Positions 25,299-34,523 of a stretch of DNA of 64,000 bases are shown here, in pieces; within the stretch, counting starts at the first letter, position 1; every line of letters starts with the position of its first letter. This stretch comes from Massilia sp. W12 (GTDB lineage Bacteria; Pseudomonadota; Gammaproteobacteria; Burkholderiales; Burkholderiaceae_D), in NCBI RefSeq assembly GCF_037300705.1, contig NZ_CP147776.1, forward strand, positions 3,100,001 to 3,164,000, read 5' to 3'. The notes under the pieces were generated by a model. It was not told the DNA's origin. It made no database searches and worked only from the letters and a program-made list of their open reading frames with translations. The position numbers were made by a program, and so were the translations under genes.

Positions 25299-26903
25299 AT
25301 GAGACTGTTGCCCCCGATCCTGGCGCTTGCCCTGCATGCCGCCGCCGGCTTTGCGCTGGCTGAAAATATTTCCCTGCGTTTGGGCTATGAAGAAGGCCGC
25401 AGCGGCTTGCATTTCGCGCCGCAATATGCTGAGCGCGGCGCTTTTGGCCTAAGCCCGGACATGGGGGCAGAGGCGCATGGCGAGAAATGGCGCGTGGTGG
25501 CGAAAGACGCCAAGGGCAATATTGTGCATCAGGTGAATGTGCGCAGCGGGCGCGACTGGGTGGCGGAAAGTTTTGATCCGCACAGCGGGCACATCACGCA
25601 CGCGCAAAAAGTGACGCAGCGCAGCGGCTTGTTTGAAGTGTCGCTGCCTTTCGATGCGCGGGTGGCCTCGGTTGAAGTGCTGCCGCAAGTCAAGGGCAAT
25701 CAATTGGCTGCAACGCCGCTGCACCGGATGGACAGAAATGCCTTGCAGCAATTATTGAACAAGAGTCTGAGCCGGAAAAATCTGGCGGCTTCCGCCAGCG
25801 CCACCACGGTGTATGAGTCCGGCCCGGCGGCCGGCCGCATGGATTATGTTTTTATTGGCGACGGCTACACCGCTGCGGAAATGAGCAAGTGGAGAAGTGA
25901 CGCGAAAAAAATTATCGATGGCTTTCTGGCTGACCCCTTGTTTGCTGCGAATAAAGGCAAAATCAATGTGCGCCGGGTGGATGTGGTCAGCAATCAATCC
26001 GGCGTCGATGAGATCGACAAGGGGATTTACAAAGACACCGCGCTGGATGGCGAATTCGGTTGTTACAACATTGAGCGCCTGCTGTGCGTGAATAACAGCA
26101 AGACCATTAACACGGTCGCCTCAGTGCTGGCGCCGGATCAGCGCGATGTGCTGATCGTGGTCTCTAACTCGACCCGTTATGGCGGTTCGGGCGGCCAGGT
26201 CGCCACGCTGTCGATGCACGCTTCCTCGATCGAAGTGGCCTTGCATGAAATCGGCCATACCGCGTTCGCTCTGGCGGATGAATATGATTACGGCACATGC
26301 AATAGCGCCAGTGAGCCGAGCGAAGGGAATGTCTCGCGCGTCAGCTCGCGCAGTGTGAAATGGGGCAGCCAGATCGCCGCCAATACCGCCGTGCCGACCC
26401 AGGCCGGACAGTATGCGAATGGCACGGTGGGGGTGTTCCAGGGCGGCCAATATTGCCGCGCCGGGAAATATCGCCCGACCGAAAATTCACGTATGCGCAC
26501 CCTGGGCTATCCCTGGCATGCGGTGAATGAATCGCTGGTGGCCAAGGTGTTTGCGAAGTATGCCGGCAGCACACCGCCGGGCGGCACGACCACCAGCAAA
26601 ACGCAAAGCGGCAGCTTGAGCAATGGCGGGATTGCGTATGCGCCATCGGCGACACCGGGTTATATCCAAAGCGGGGCTGGAACCATCAATCTGAAATTGA
26701 GCGGCCCGGCGAATGCCGATTTTGAACTTGCGCTGTACAAGTCCGGCAGCAATGGCTGGCTGAAGGTGGCCAGCAGCACCGGCCCGACTTCCAGCGAAAC
26801 CATCAGCTATAACGCGGCCGCCGGTTACTACTATATCGAAGTCAAGTCGTATTCCGGCAGCGGGACTTACACCCTGAATTACAGCTATCCAACACCGAAG
26901 TAA
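25299..26903 (+). CDS. Secreted M64 family metallopeptidase with C-terminal PPC domain (copy 1)
   Basis: This 534-residue protein has a signal peptide of about 20 residues (cleaving near FALAE). Residues 22-150 are an N-terminal domain of the M64 type. The zinc peptidase region includes MDYVFIGDGYTAAEM and the active-site helix LHEIGHTAFALADEYD, giving H316, E317 and H320 with the downstream Asp as third ligand. M64 peptidases are related to bacterial IgA proteases. From about residue 455 there is a bacterial pre-peptidase C-terminal beta-sandwich, INLKLSGPANADFELALYK to the end, usually a secretion or substrate-binding module. The next gene is a close paralogue in the same orientation. Cysteines around CYNIERLLC suggest a disulfide, in keeping with export. 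Confidence 0.88.
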   Translation: MRLLPPILALALHAAAGFALAENISLRLGYEEGRSGLHFAPQYAERGAFGLSPDMGAEAHGEKWRVVAKDAKGNIVHQVNVRSGRDWVAESFDPHSGHITHAQKVTQRSGLFEVSLPFDARVASVEVLPQVKGNQLAATPLHRMDRNALQQLLNKSLSRKNLAASASATTVYESGPAAGRMDYVFIGDGYTAAEMSKWRSDAKKIIDGFLADPLFAANKGKINVRRVDVVSNQSGVDEIDKGIYKDTALDGEFGCYNIERLLCVNNSKTINTVASVLAPDQRDVLIVVSNSTRYGGSGGQVATLSMHASSIEVALHEIGHTAFALADEYDYGTCNSASEPSEGNVSRVSSRSVKWGSQIAANTAVPTQAGQYANGTVGVFQGGQYCRAGKYRPTENSRMRTLGYPWHAVNESLVAKVFAKYAGSTPPGGTTTSKTQSGSLSNGGIAYAPSATPGYIQSGAGTINLKLSGPANADFELALYKSGSNGWLKVASSTGPTSSETISYNAAAGYYYIEVKSYSGSGTYTLNYSYPTPK

Positions 26904-27407
26904 ATGCATTCTTGCGGCGCCGGCTTCGTCCGGCGCCGCCCCGCTCTCCTCTGTCCCGCCCCGCGCACTGGCGCCGGCCAGTCTCTGTCCCAAGCCGCGC
27001 CATTCTTCAATCTGAATGCGGAATTCTGCATAGTCATTTTTCTCTTCTCATAGTGAGAAATGGAAAAATTAAAATGAAATATTAACAATATATCTGCATA
27101 AATTTGGCCAGTCGCGGACTTTCCCGCCCCATCATCGCCTAACGCCTGGCTAAACAAAATTAAATCCGCCAAAAGCGCAAAGAAAAGTTGATTATTTTCA
27201 AAGGCTGAATGCTATTATTTCCTTGCAGTTTTGATAAGCTGCATTGAACCAAAGCCTGTGCTCTGCTTCTTGCATTGCACAAATCTGCATCATGCAGGGC
27301 CGGCGCCCCAACGCCGGTCAGGGTGTTTTGCAAAGCCGGGCGCGGATCGGAAAAGCCGGATTGCCACAATAAAAACCAGGCAATCCAATGAGAATAGAGA
27401 GAGACAC
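26904..27407. other. Gap between the two M64 genes
   Basis: 504 bp with no gene. Around 27030-27220 it is AT-rich. It holds a probable promoter for the second peptidase and a leader that resembles the one before copy 1, including GAGAGAGAC just ahead of the ATG. Confidence 0.6.
27188..27218 (+). promoter_or_regulatory. Putative promoter of the second M64 gene
   Basis: TTGATT (27188-27193), 19 bases, TATTAT (27213-27218) inside AATGCTATTATTT, which matches the block upstream of copy 1. The spacer is long, so this is tentative. Confidence 0.4.
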
Positions 27408-29015
27408 ATGAAACTGCTGACACCTGTATTGGCGCTTGCCCTGCAAGCCGCCGCCGGCCTCGCGCTGGCTGACAATATCTCTGTGCGTCTGGGCTATGAG
27501 GAGGGGCGTAATGGCCTCAGCTTTGCCGCACAACACGCCGAAACCGGAACCTTTGGTCTGACCCCTGACACGGGCAATGAGGCGCATGGCGAAAAATGGC
27601 GCGTGGTGGCGAAAGACGCCAAGGGCAAAATTCTGCATCAGGTAAATGTGCGCAGCGGGCGCGACTGGGTGGCGGAAAGCTTTGATCCGGGAAGCGGACA
27701 GATCGCGCATGCGCAGAAAGTGACGCAGCGCAGCGGCTTGTTTGAAGTGTCGCTGCCGTTTGATGCGCGGGTGGCCTCGGTTGAAGTGCTGCCGCAAGTC
27801 AAGGGCAATCAGCTGGCCTCAGGCGCGTTGCACAAGATGGACCGCAAAGCCCTGCAACAGTTGCTGAGCAAGAGCCAGAGCAAGAAGAATCTGCTGGCCG
27901 GGGTGACGGCGACCACGGTGTATGAATCCGGGCCGGCGGCGACCCGCATGGATTATGTGTTTATCGGCGATGGCTATACCGCTGCGGAAATGAGCAAATG
28001 GCAGGCAGACGCCAAGAAAATCATTGATGGCTTCCTGGCTGATCCCTTGTTTGCTGCGAATAAAAACAAGATCAATGTGCGCCGGGTGGATGTGCCCAGC
28101 AATCAATCCGGGGTGGATGAAATTGATAAGGGGATTTATAAGGATACCGCGCTGGATGGCGAATTCGGTTGCTACAACATGGAGCGCCTGCTGTGCGTGA
28201 ATAACACCAAGACGATTAACACGGCTGCCTCGGTGCTGGCGCCGGACCAGCGCGATGTCTTGATTGTGGTTTCCAATTCGACCCGTTATGGCGGTTCCGG
28301 CGGCCAGGTCGCCACTTTGTCGATGCATTCTTCCTCAATCGAAGTGGCCTTGCATGAAATCGGCCACACTGCGTTTGCACTGGCCGATGAGTATGACTAC
28401 GGGACATGCGATGCGTCCAGCGAACCGACGGAAGGGAATGTCTCGCGGGTCGGCACGCGCAGCGTGAAATGGGGCAGCCAGATCGCCGCCGGCACGGCAG
28501 TGCCGACCCAAGCCGGACAATATCCGAACGGTACGGTGGGCGCCTTCCAGGGTGCGCAGTATTGCACCGCCGGCAAATACCGTCCGACGGAAAATTCGCG
28601 TATGCGCGCCCTGGGTCAGCCCTGGCATGCGGTGAATGAAAGCCTGGTGGCGAAGGTGTTTGCGAAATATTCCGGCGGCACAGATCCGGGCGGCGGCACG
28701 ACCACCAGCAAAACCCAGAGCGGCAATCTGACTGCCGGCGCCAAAGCCTATGCGCCGAGCGCATCGCCCGGCTATTTCCAGGCTGGGGCCGGGGTGATCA
28801 ATTTGAAACTGAGCGGGCCGTCCGGTACGGATTTTGATCTGGCGCTGTACAAGTACACCGCCAGCGGCTGGAGCAAGGTGGCCGGCAGCGATGGCCCGAC
28901 TTCGGCGGAAAGCATCAGCTACACTGCGGCAGCCGGCTATTACTATGCGGAAATCCATTCGTATAGCGGAAGCGGGACTTACACACTGAACTACAGCTAC
29001 ACCAATCCGAAATAA
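27408..29015 (+). CDS. Secreted M64 family metallopeptidase with C-terminal PPC domain (copy 2)
   Basis: This 535-residue paralogue of the preceding gene has the same architecture and high identity throughout. It has a signal peptide (LALALQAAAGLALADN), an M64 catalytic region with LHEIGHTAFALADEYDYG, and a C-terminal pre-peptidase domain. The start at 27408 is chosen because the signal peptide begins there and GAGAGAGAC precedes it; the frame is open 59 codons further up but without signal-peptide character. Differences cluster in the N-terminal domain and the PPC domain, while the catalytic centre is nearly unchanged. That suggests diverging substrate or cell-surface binding with retained proteolysis. 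A strong hairpin follows. Confidence 0.88.
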   Translation: MKLLTPVLALALQAAAGLALADNISVRLGYEEGRNGLSFAAQHAETGTFGLTPDTGNEAHGEKWRVVAKDAKGKILHQVNVRSGRDWVAESFDPGSGQIAHAQKVTQRSGLFEVSLPFDARVASVEVLPQVKGNQLASGALHKMDRKALQQLLSKSQSKKNLLAGVTATTVYESGPAATRMDYVFIGDGYTAAEMSKWQADAKKIIDGFLADPLFAANKNKINVRRVDVPSNQSGVDEIDKGIYKDTALDGEFGCYNMERLLCVNNTKTINTAASVLAPDQRDVLIVVSNSTRYGGSGGQVATLSMHSSSIEVALHEIGHTAFALADEYDYGTCDASSEPTEGNVSRVGTRSVKWGSQIAAGTAVPTQAGQYPNGTVGAFQGAQYCTAGKYRPTENSRMRALGQPWHAVNESLVAKVFAKYSGGTDPGGGTTTSKTQSGNLTAGAKAYAPSASPGYFQAGAGVINLKLSGPSGTDFDLALYKYTASGWSKVAGSDGPTSAESISYTAAAGYYYAEIHSYSGSGTYTLNYSYTNPK

Positions 29016-29034
29016 GCCGCACGGCATTTCCAGC

Positions 29035-29059
29035 ACAAGGCCCGCATTGCGGGCCTTGT
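29035..29059. terminator. Hairpin between convergent genes
   Basis: ACAAGGCCCGC, loop ATT, GCGGGCCTTGT: a perfect 11-pair stem 19 bp after the second M64 stop and 20 bp before the end of the convergent gene. It has no T-run but is placed to act in both directions. Confidence 0.65.
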
Positions 29060-29078
29060 CATATTCAGCAAACAGCTT

Positions 29079-29897
29079 TTATGGTTTGTGGCGCGGTTTG
29101 ATCGAGCCTTCCAGCACATCCGGTTTGTAATACTGCAAAAAACTGCGCCACACCTGGCCGGATTGCACCAGGTTTTGCAAGCCTTCCTGCAAATAGCGCA
29201 TATCCTGCGCATTCACCATGGTTTTTGAGATATAGATGCCGCTTTCGCCCCAGGGCAATTCCTGCGCCGGGGTGAATTGCAATTTGTCCAATAAGGGGGT
29301 GCTGCGGATATCGGTGCTGACCACCGGCACGAAGATGGAAGGCGCCATGACGGTCAAGTCGATCAAGCCGGCCTGCATCAGACGCGCCACATTCACGGTG
29401 TCGGATTCCAGCGTCAGACGGCCCTGTTTTTCCATATTTTTGAGGAATTCCTGATACGCCGCGCCATAGTCAAAGCCGCGCACCAAGCCTGCCCGCAGAT
29501 TCTTTTGCTCCAGAACCGCTTGCAAACTGCCGAGTTTGACATGCGGGCTGATGATGGTGGCGCGCGCCGCCACCAGCGGCACAAACACGCCATATTCGTC
29601 GCGCTTGGGCGTCTTGGTGGCGGGAAACAGCAAATCAGCTTTGCCGGATTCAAACAGCGCTTCGGCGCGCGCGCGCGGGGTGGGGGTAAATACCACTTCG
29701 CAGTTTTTCAGTGCGCGCAAAATATCAATATACACGCCGCTGATATGCGCACCCTGCACGATCACGGAATAGGAAATCGGCGCCACCGGGGCCTGCAGCG
29801 GCTTGCTGCAGGCGGCTTGCGCATGGCTGCATGACAGACTCAACACAAGCGGAAATAAGCCCTGCATTATTTTTTTTCCAGCATGCTGGATGCCCAT
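29079..29897 (-). CDS. Periplasmic solute-binding protein, family 3-like
   Basis: This exported protein of 272 residues has a signal peptide ending near SHAQA. The body is a type II periplasmic-binding fold similar to amino-acid binding proteins, with GVYIDILRALKNCEVVFTPTPRA early, FESGKADLLFPATK in the middle and LQEGLQNLVQSGQVWRSFLQYY at the end. I start it at 29897, where AGGGAG lies a few bases upstream and the signal peptide begins; the frame is open 18 codons further. No ABC permease is adjacent. It lies 97 bp after the histidine kinase gene on the same strand, so it could instead present a ligand to that or another sensor. Confidence 0.75.
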   Translation of the reverse strand: MGIQHAGKKIMQGLFPLVLSLSCSHAQAACSKPLQAPVAPISYSVIVQGAHISGVYIDILRALKNCEVVFTPTPRARAEALFESGKADLLFPATKTPKRDEYGVFVPLVAARATIISPHVKLGSLQAVLEQKNLRAGLVRGFDYGAAYQEFLKNMEKQGRLTLESDTVNVARLMQAGLIDLTVMAPSIFVPVVSTDIRSTPLLDKLQFTPAQELPWGESGIYISKTMVNAQDMRYLQEGLQNLVQSGQVWRSFLQYYKPDVLEGSIKPRHKP

Positions 29898-29993
29898 CTG
29901 TTTCTCCCTGTAAAAAGATGGCTTTTTTTGCAGTGTAGCGAGAAGCCGCACAGGTGCACAGTTCTTTTTTGCAGCATGGAAAAAAATGCCGCA

Positions 29994-32330
29994 TCACCCC
30001 CGATTGCGCACAAAGATGCGCACGTCGTCCAACGCCAACAGCATTTGTTGTTGAATCGCCGATGCCCGTGTGCTGTCTTCATCGCGGCATGCCTGGCTCA
30101 TGCCATTGGTCAGGGCATGGATTAAACGCACCCCCAGATTGGCCGAGGTGCCGGTCAACTCATGGTTCAGGGCGCGCAGTCGCGGCCAGTCTGCATGCAA
30201 AATCGACTGTCCCATATCATTGAGCAATTTGACGGTGGAGACCAGGTATTGATCAAGGAAGGCGAAAATTGTTTCGATATCATCGCCGCAAATATCCGTC
30301 AGCAAGGTCAAATCGACCACGGCGGCGGCTTCTTCGGCGGCCAGATTGCGCGGCGCGCTGACATCCGGCTCCGGCAAATGGCGTTTGACCGCCTGCAACA
30401 GCGCCTCCGGCTGGATAGGTTTGGAAACATAATCGTCCATGCCGGCGGCCAGGCAGCGTTCGCGGTCGCCGGCCAGGGCATTCGCAGTCATCGCCACAAT
30501 CGGGATGCGCGCGCCCGGCGCTTCCTGGCTGCGAATGGCGGCGGTGGCGGCAAAGCCATCCATCACAGGCATTTCACAATCCATCAAAATCAAATCTATC
30601 CCGCCCTCGCGCCAGAGTTGCAGGGCCTGCTCGCCATGTTGCGCCAGGCTGACTTCAAAGCCCATTTTGCGCAATAAAATCAGGGCCAGTTTTTGATTGA
30701 TTTCATTGTCTTCCACCAGCAGCAAATGCGGTGCGCCGGGCTGCTCGGCAGGCGCTGCCGGCGGTGCGCTGTGCGCTTGCAGCGGCGGATGCGAGGAAAT
30801 GCCAAAGGCCAGCAGGGCCGCTTGCAGCAGGCTGCGCGGCTTGACCGGCAGCGCCAGCGGCGCATGGAAGCTTTCAAAATGCGGCAGACTGGCGGCGGCG
30901 CGCAAATCAAATGGCGAGGCCAGCAAGATCTGGCGCAATTGCGGGCGGATGGTGGACAGGGCCAGGGCCAGGGCATTGCCGGCCATGTCGGGTAAGTTCA
31001 AGCCGATAATCACCAGCGCAATATCGTCTCTGCCCTGGCTGATTTCGAGTGCGTTCAAGGCCTGTTTGGCATGCAGCACACGGCAGCCTGCGCTGCGCAA
31101 AATCGCGCACATCGCCGCGCTTTCCTGCTCATGGTCATGCACTAAGAGCACGCTGGCGTCTTGCAAACGGGCTTGCACTTGTTGGGTTAAGCCGGCCCAT
31201 AACAGCGGCTGCGCTTCAGCGCTGTCCGGCGCTGCGCTTTGCGGCAGGCAGATTTCCAGCCAAAACATGGCGCCATTGCCGGCTTGGCTTTCGATGCCAA
31301 GCCGGGCGCCCATCAATTCGGCCAGCCGCAGACAAATCTGCAAGCCCAGCCCCGGCTGCCGCTCTGCTTCCACCTGCGGCAGGGTCTGGCCCGGCATTTG
31401 CAAGATCTGTTGCGCCGCCGCTTCGCTCAAGCCCGGCCCGCTGTCCTGCACGCAAAAACGTATGTTGACCGCGCCCTCCTGCAGCCCAAGCACATAGGCG
31501 CTGAGTTGCACAAAGCCGGCCTGGGTGTATTGCAGGGCATTGCTGGCCAGATTCATGATGATTTGGCGGATGCGGCCGGCGTCGCCGCTGACATAGGGCG
31601 GCAATTCCGGGTCTATGGCGCAACACAGGGACAAGCCTTTTTCGCTGGCGCGCGGGGCCAGCAAGTCGATCACGCCTTCAATTAAGATCAGGGGGGAAAA
31701 ACTGTCTTGGTGCAACTTCAATTGGCCGGCTTCGATATTGGAAAAATCCAGGATGCCATCCACCAGTTGCATCAGGGCCTGGCCGGAATCCTGAATCACG
31801 CCGGCAAATTCGCGCTGTTGCGCATCCAGCTCTGTGCCGAGCAACATATCGGTCATGCCCAGCACGCCGGTGAGTGGAATGCGGATGTCATGGCTCATGC
31901 TGGTCAAAAATGCGGTTTTGGCCAGATTCGCCTGTTGCGCGCGGCTGCGTTGCGCCTGTGCTTCCTGTAATTGCAGCGCGCTGTTTTGGGATTCATGTTG
32001 CAGCGCCTGCAATTGGCCCTGCAGCTTATTGATTTCTTCTTGCAAAAGCAGATTGCGCGCCTGTTCCTCGCGCCATTCGCTGCTGGAAGGCAGCTCGCGC
32101 GCCTGCTGATAAATCTGGCGCAAGCGCAAACGCCAGCGCCGGTTCAAGACCAAAAAACCGATCAGCAGCACAAAGCTGAGTAAAAATTGCGCAATCACCA
32201 GCATCCAGCCGCATTCCGCGCCACACCATACGCCGAGCGACAAGGCCAGCGCAGCTGGAATCAGCAGCAGGCAAAAAGCCAGTATCAGGGCAAGTCGGTC
32301 CAGACTGCGTGTGCGTGGCGCTTGGATCAT
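29994..32330 (-). CDS. Hybrid sensor histidine kinase (HisKA-HATPase-REC-REC-HPt)
   Basis: This 778-residue BarA-like kinase has two membrane segments (residues about 13-33 and 42-62) with almost no periplasmic loop. A coiled coil (about 85-135) leads to HisKA with H147 in SMSHDIRIPLTGVLGM. An HATPase domain follows with NLASNALQYT and GLGLQICLRLAELM. The first receiver is degenerate: its phospho-acceptor segment reads VIIGLNLPDM, with Gly where Asp is expected. The second receiver is intact (LILMDCEMPVMDG, and SKP near its end). A C-terminal HPt domain has its His in LNHELTGTSANLG, with Thr replacing the usual Lys. It lies downstream of flhA on the same strand. With so short a periplasmic part it probably senses a membrane or cytosolic cue. 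Confidence 0.9.
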   Translation of the reverse strand: MIQAPRTRSLDRLALILAFCLLLIPAALALSLGVWCGAECGWMLVIAQFLLSFVLLIGFLVLNRRWRLRLRQIYQQARELPSSSEWREEQARNLLLQEEINKLQGQLQALQHESQNSALQLQEAQAQRSRAQQANLAKTAFLTSMSHDIRIPLTGVLGMTDMLLGTELDAQQREFAGVIQDSGQALMQLVDGILDFSNIEAGQLKLHQDSFSPLILIEGVIDLLAPRASEKGLSLCCAIDPELPPYVSGDAGRIRQIIMNLASNALQYTQAGFVQLSAYVLGLQEGAVNIRFCVQDSGPGLSEAAAQQILQMPGQTLPQVEAERQPGLGLQICLRLAELMGARLGIESQAGNGAMFWLEICLPQSAAPDSAEAQPLLWAGLTQQVQARLQDASVLLVHDHEQESAAMCAILRSAGCRVLHAKQALNALEISQGRDDIALVIIGLNLPDMAGNALALALSTIRPQLRQILLASPFDLRAAASLPHFESFHAPLALPVKPRSLLQAALLAFGISSHPPLQAHSAPPAAPAEQPGAPHLLLVEDNEINQKLALILLRKMGFEVSLAQHGEQALQLWREGGIDLILMDCEMPVMDGFAATAAIRSQEAPGARIPIVAMTANALAGDRERCLAAGMDDYVSKPIQPEALLQAVKRHLPEPDVSAPRNLAAEEAAAVVDLTLLTDICGDDIETIFAFLDQYLVSTVKLLNDMGQSILHADWPRLRALNHELTGTSANLGVRLIHALTNGMSQACRDEDSTRASAIQQQMLLALDDVRIFVRNRG

Positions 32331-32420
32331 GGGCGGGCTGTGCTTTCAGTTGGGTTCGCATCCTTAAAACTGTGCGGCTTACAGCCCAGCAACTATACCA
32401 TGCGCTGCTCCTTGTGCAAG

Positions 32421-34511
32421 TCAGGAAGCGCCAACCAGGCCGGTCACGCGGATGGTTTTGTTTTCCGGAATTTCCGCATGCGAGAGTACGCGCAGCTGCG
32501 GCAGCGCACGGCGTAAAAAGCGCGCCAGCAGCATGCGCAAGGGGGCCGGGGCCAGTAAAACCGGGGTCAGACCCATTTGTTCCTGTTGCTGCGCCGCCAA
32601 TGCCGCCTGTTGCGTAATAGTGTCAGCCAGTCCCGGCTCCAGGCCGACGCCGTCGCCGCCATTTTGCAAAGCCTGCATCAACAGGCGTTCCAAGCGGTTA
32701 TCCAGGGCCATCACACTCAACTCCTGCCCTTGCGGGAAGAGTTGCTGCACAATCGCGCGGCCCAGGGCAATGCGCACCAGACTGGTCAACTCGCCCGGAT
32801 CATGCATGCCGGGCGCATATTCGGCCAGGGTTTCAATGATGGTGTGCATATCGCGGATGTGCACCCCTTCGGTGAGCAGGTTTTGCAACACTTTTTGCAA
32901 GGTGGTGAGCGGAATCACGCGCGGCACCAGGTCTTCCACCAGTTTGGGCGATTCTTTGGCCAGATGATCAAGCAATTGCTGCACTTCCAGCCGGCCCAGC
33001 AAATCGGCGGCGTGGGTGGTGATCAGGTGGTTCATATGGGTCGCCACCACGGTGCCGGCGTCAACCACGGTATAGCCCATGGTTTGCGCCTGTTCACGCA
33101 AGGAGGCGTCGATCCAGATCGCCGGCAGGCCAAAGGCCGGATCGCTGGTGACAAGTCCCGGCAAGCTGCCGCTGACCATGCCGGGATTGATCGCCAAAAA
33201 CTGGCCATTGTGCGCTTCGCCGCCGCCGATCTCCACCCCTTTCAAGGTGATGCGGTAGGCCGAGGGACGCAGCTCCAGATTGTCGCGGATGTGCACCGGC
33301 GGCGCCAGAAAGCCGACTTCCTGTGCGAATTTTTTGCGTATACCCTTGATCCGTTTGAGCAATTCGCCGCCCTGGGCGCGATCCACCAGCGGAATCAGAC
33401 GGTAGCCGACTTCCAGCCCGAGCGTATCGACCGGCTGAATATCCTGCCAGCTGGCTTCTTCCGATTCGATCGGCGCCGGCGGCAATTCCGGTTCCGGCTC
33501 GACTGGCTGCGCTTTCGGTTTGCGCATCAAGAACCAGGCCGCCCCGCCCAACATGCCGCCCAGCAGCAAAAACGGCAGATTCGGCATGCCGGGAATCAGG
33601 CCCATACTGAATAAAATACCGGCAGTGATCGCCAGCACTTGCGGCTTGGCGAATAATTGCTGCACGACTTGCGAGCCGATATCCTGCTCACTCGCCACCC
33701 GCGAGACGATAATACCGGCGGCGGTGGAAATCACCAGCGAGGGAATCTGCGCCACCAGGCCATCGCCAATCGCCAGCAAGGTGTAATTTTTCATGGCTTC
33801 AGAAAAGCCCATATCATGCTGCAGCATACCGACCAGCAAACCGCCGATCACATTGATCAGGGTAATCACAATGCCGGCAATCGCATCGCCGCGCACATAT
33901 TTACTGGCGCCGTCCATGGCCCCGTAAAATTCCGCCTCCTGTCCCACTTCCAGACGGCGGCGGCGCGCTTCCTGTTCGCCGATCAAGCCGGCGTTCAAAT
34001 CGGCGTCAATCGCCATTTGCTTACCCGGCATCGCATCCAAAGCAAAACGCGCGCCGACTTCCGCGATCCGGCCGGCGCCCTTGGTCACGACGGTGAAGTT
34101 GATAATGGTGAGGATGATGAACACCACAACGCCGACGGTGAAATTACCGCCAATCAAAAAATGACCGAAGGATTCAATCACCTTGCCCGCCGCATCAGGG
34201 CCGGTATGCCCCTCTGACAGCACGACGCGGGTGGAGGCCACATTCAAGGACAAACGCAACATGGTGCTGATCAGCAAAATCGCCGGAAACGCCATGAAAT
34301 CCAGCGGTTTGACTGTATATAAGCTGGTGAGCAAAACGATGATCGAAAGCGCAATATTGAAGCTGAACAACATGTCCAAGGCCATTGGCGGCAAGGGCAA
34401 GACCATCATCGCCAGCAGCATGATGATCAGTATCGGCGCTGCCGCGCCGCGCGCGCTTGCCGCTTTCTGCAGTGCGCCTTGCAACCAGGGGGGCAGTTTG
34501 ATTTTATCCAT
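32421..34511 (-). CDS. flhA: Flagellar biosynthesis protein FlhA
   Basis: This 696-residue protein is the export-gate component of the flagellar type III secretion system. The N-terminal half has about eight membrane segments, and the FHIPEP signature is visible as RIAEVGARFALDAMPGKQMA followed by IDADLNAGLIG near residues 150-180. The cytosolic C-terminal half binds export chaperones and forms the nonameric ring. Length is normal. It follows flhB by 12 bp in the usual flhB-flhA order. The expected next genes flhF and flhG are absent; a histidine kinase follows instead. A hydrophilic stretch around residues 335-355 is rich in Pro and Glu and forms the linker. Confidence 0.97.
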   Translation of the reverse strand: MDKIKLPPWLQGALQKAASARGAAAPILIIMLLAMMVLPLPPMALDMLFSFNIALSIIVLLTSLYTVKPLDFMAFPAILLISTMLRLSLNVASTRVVLSEGHTGPDAAGKVIESFGHFLIGGNFTVGVVVFIILTIINFTVVTKGAGRIAEVGARFALDAMPGKQMAIDADLNAGLIGEQEARRRRLEVGQEAEFYGAMDGASKYVRGDAIAGIVITLINVIGGLLVGMLQHDMGFSEAMKNYTLLAIGDGLVAQIPSLVISTAAGIIVSRVASEQDIGSQVVQQLFAKPQVLAITAGILFSMGLIPGMPNLPFLLLGGMLGGAAWFLMRKPKAQPVEPEPELPPAPIESEEASWQDIQPVDTLGLEVGYRLIPLVDRAQGGELLKRIKGIRKKFAQEVGFLAPPVHIRDNLELRPSAYRITLKGVEIGGGEAHNGQFLAINPGMVSGSLPGLVTSDPAFGLPAIWIDASLREQAQTMGYTVVDAGTVVATHMNHLITTHAADLLGRLEVQQLLDHLAKESPKLVEDLVPRVIPLTTLQKVLQNLLTEGVHIRDMHTIIETLAEYAPGMHDPGELTSLVRIALGRAIVQQLFPQGQELSVMALDNRLERLLMQALQNGGDGVGLEPGLADTITQQAALAAQQQEQMGLTPVLLAPAPLRMLLARFLRRALPQLRVLSHAEIPENKTIRVTGLVGAS

Positions 34512-34523
34512 TCTTCACCTCGT

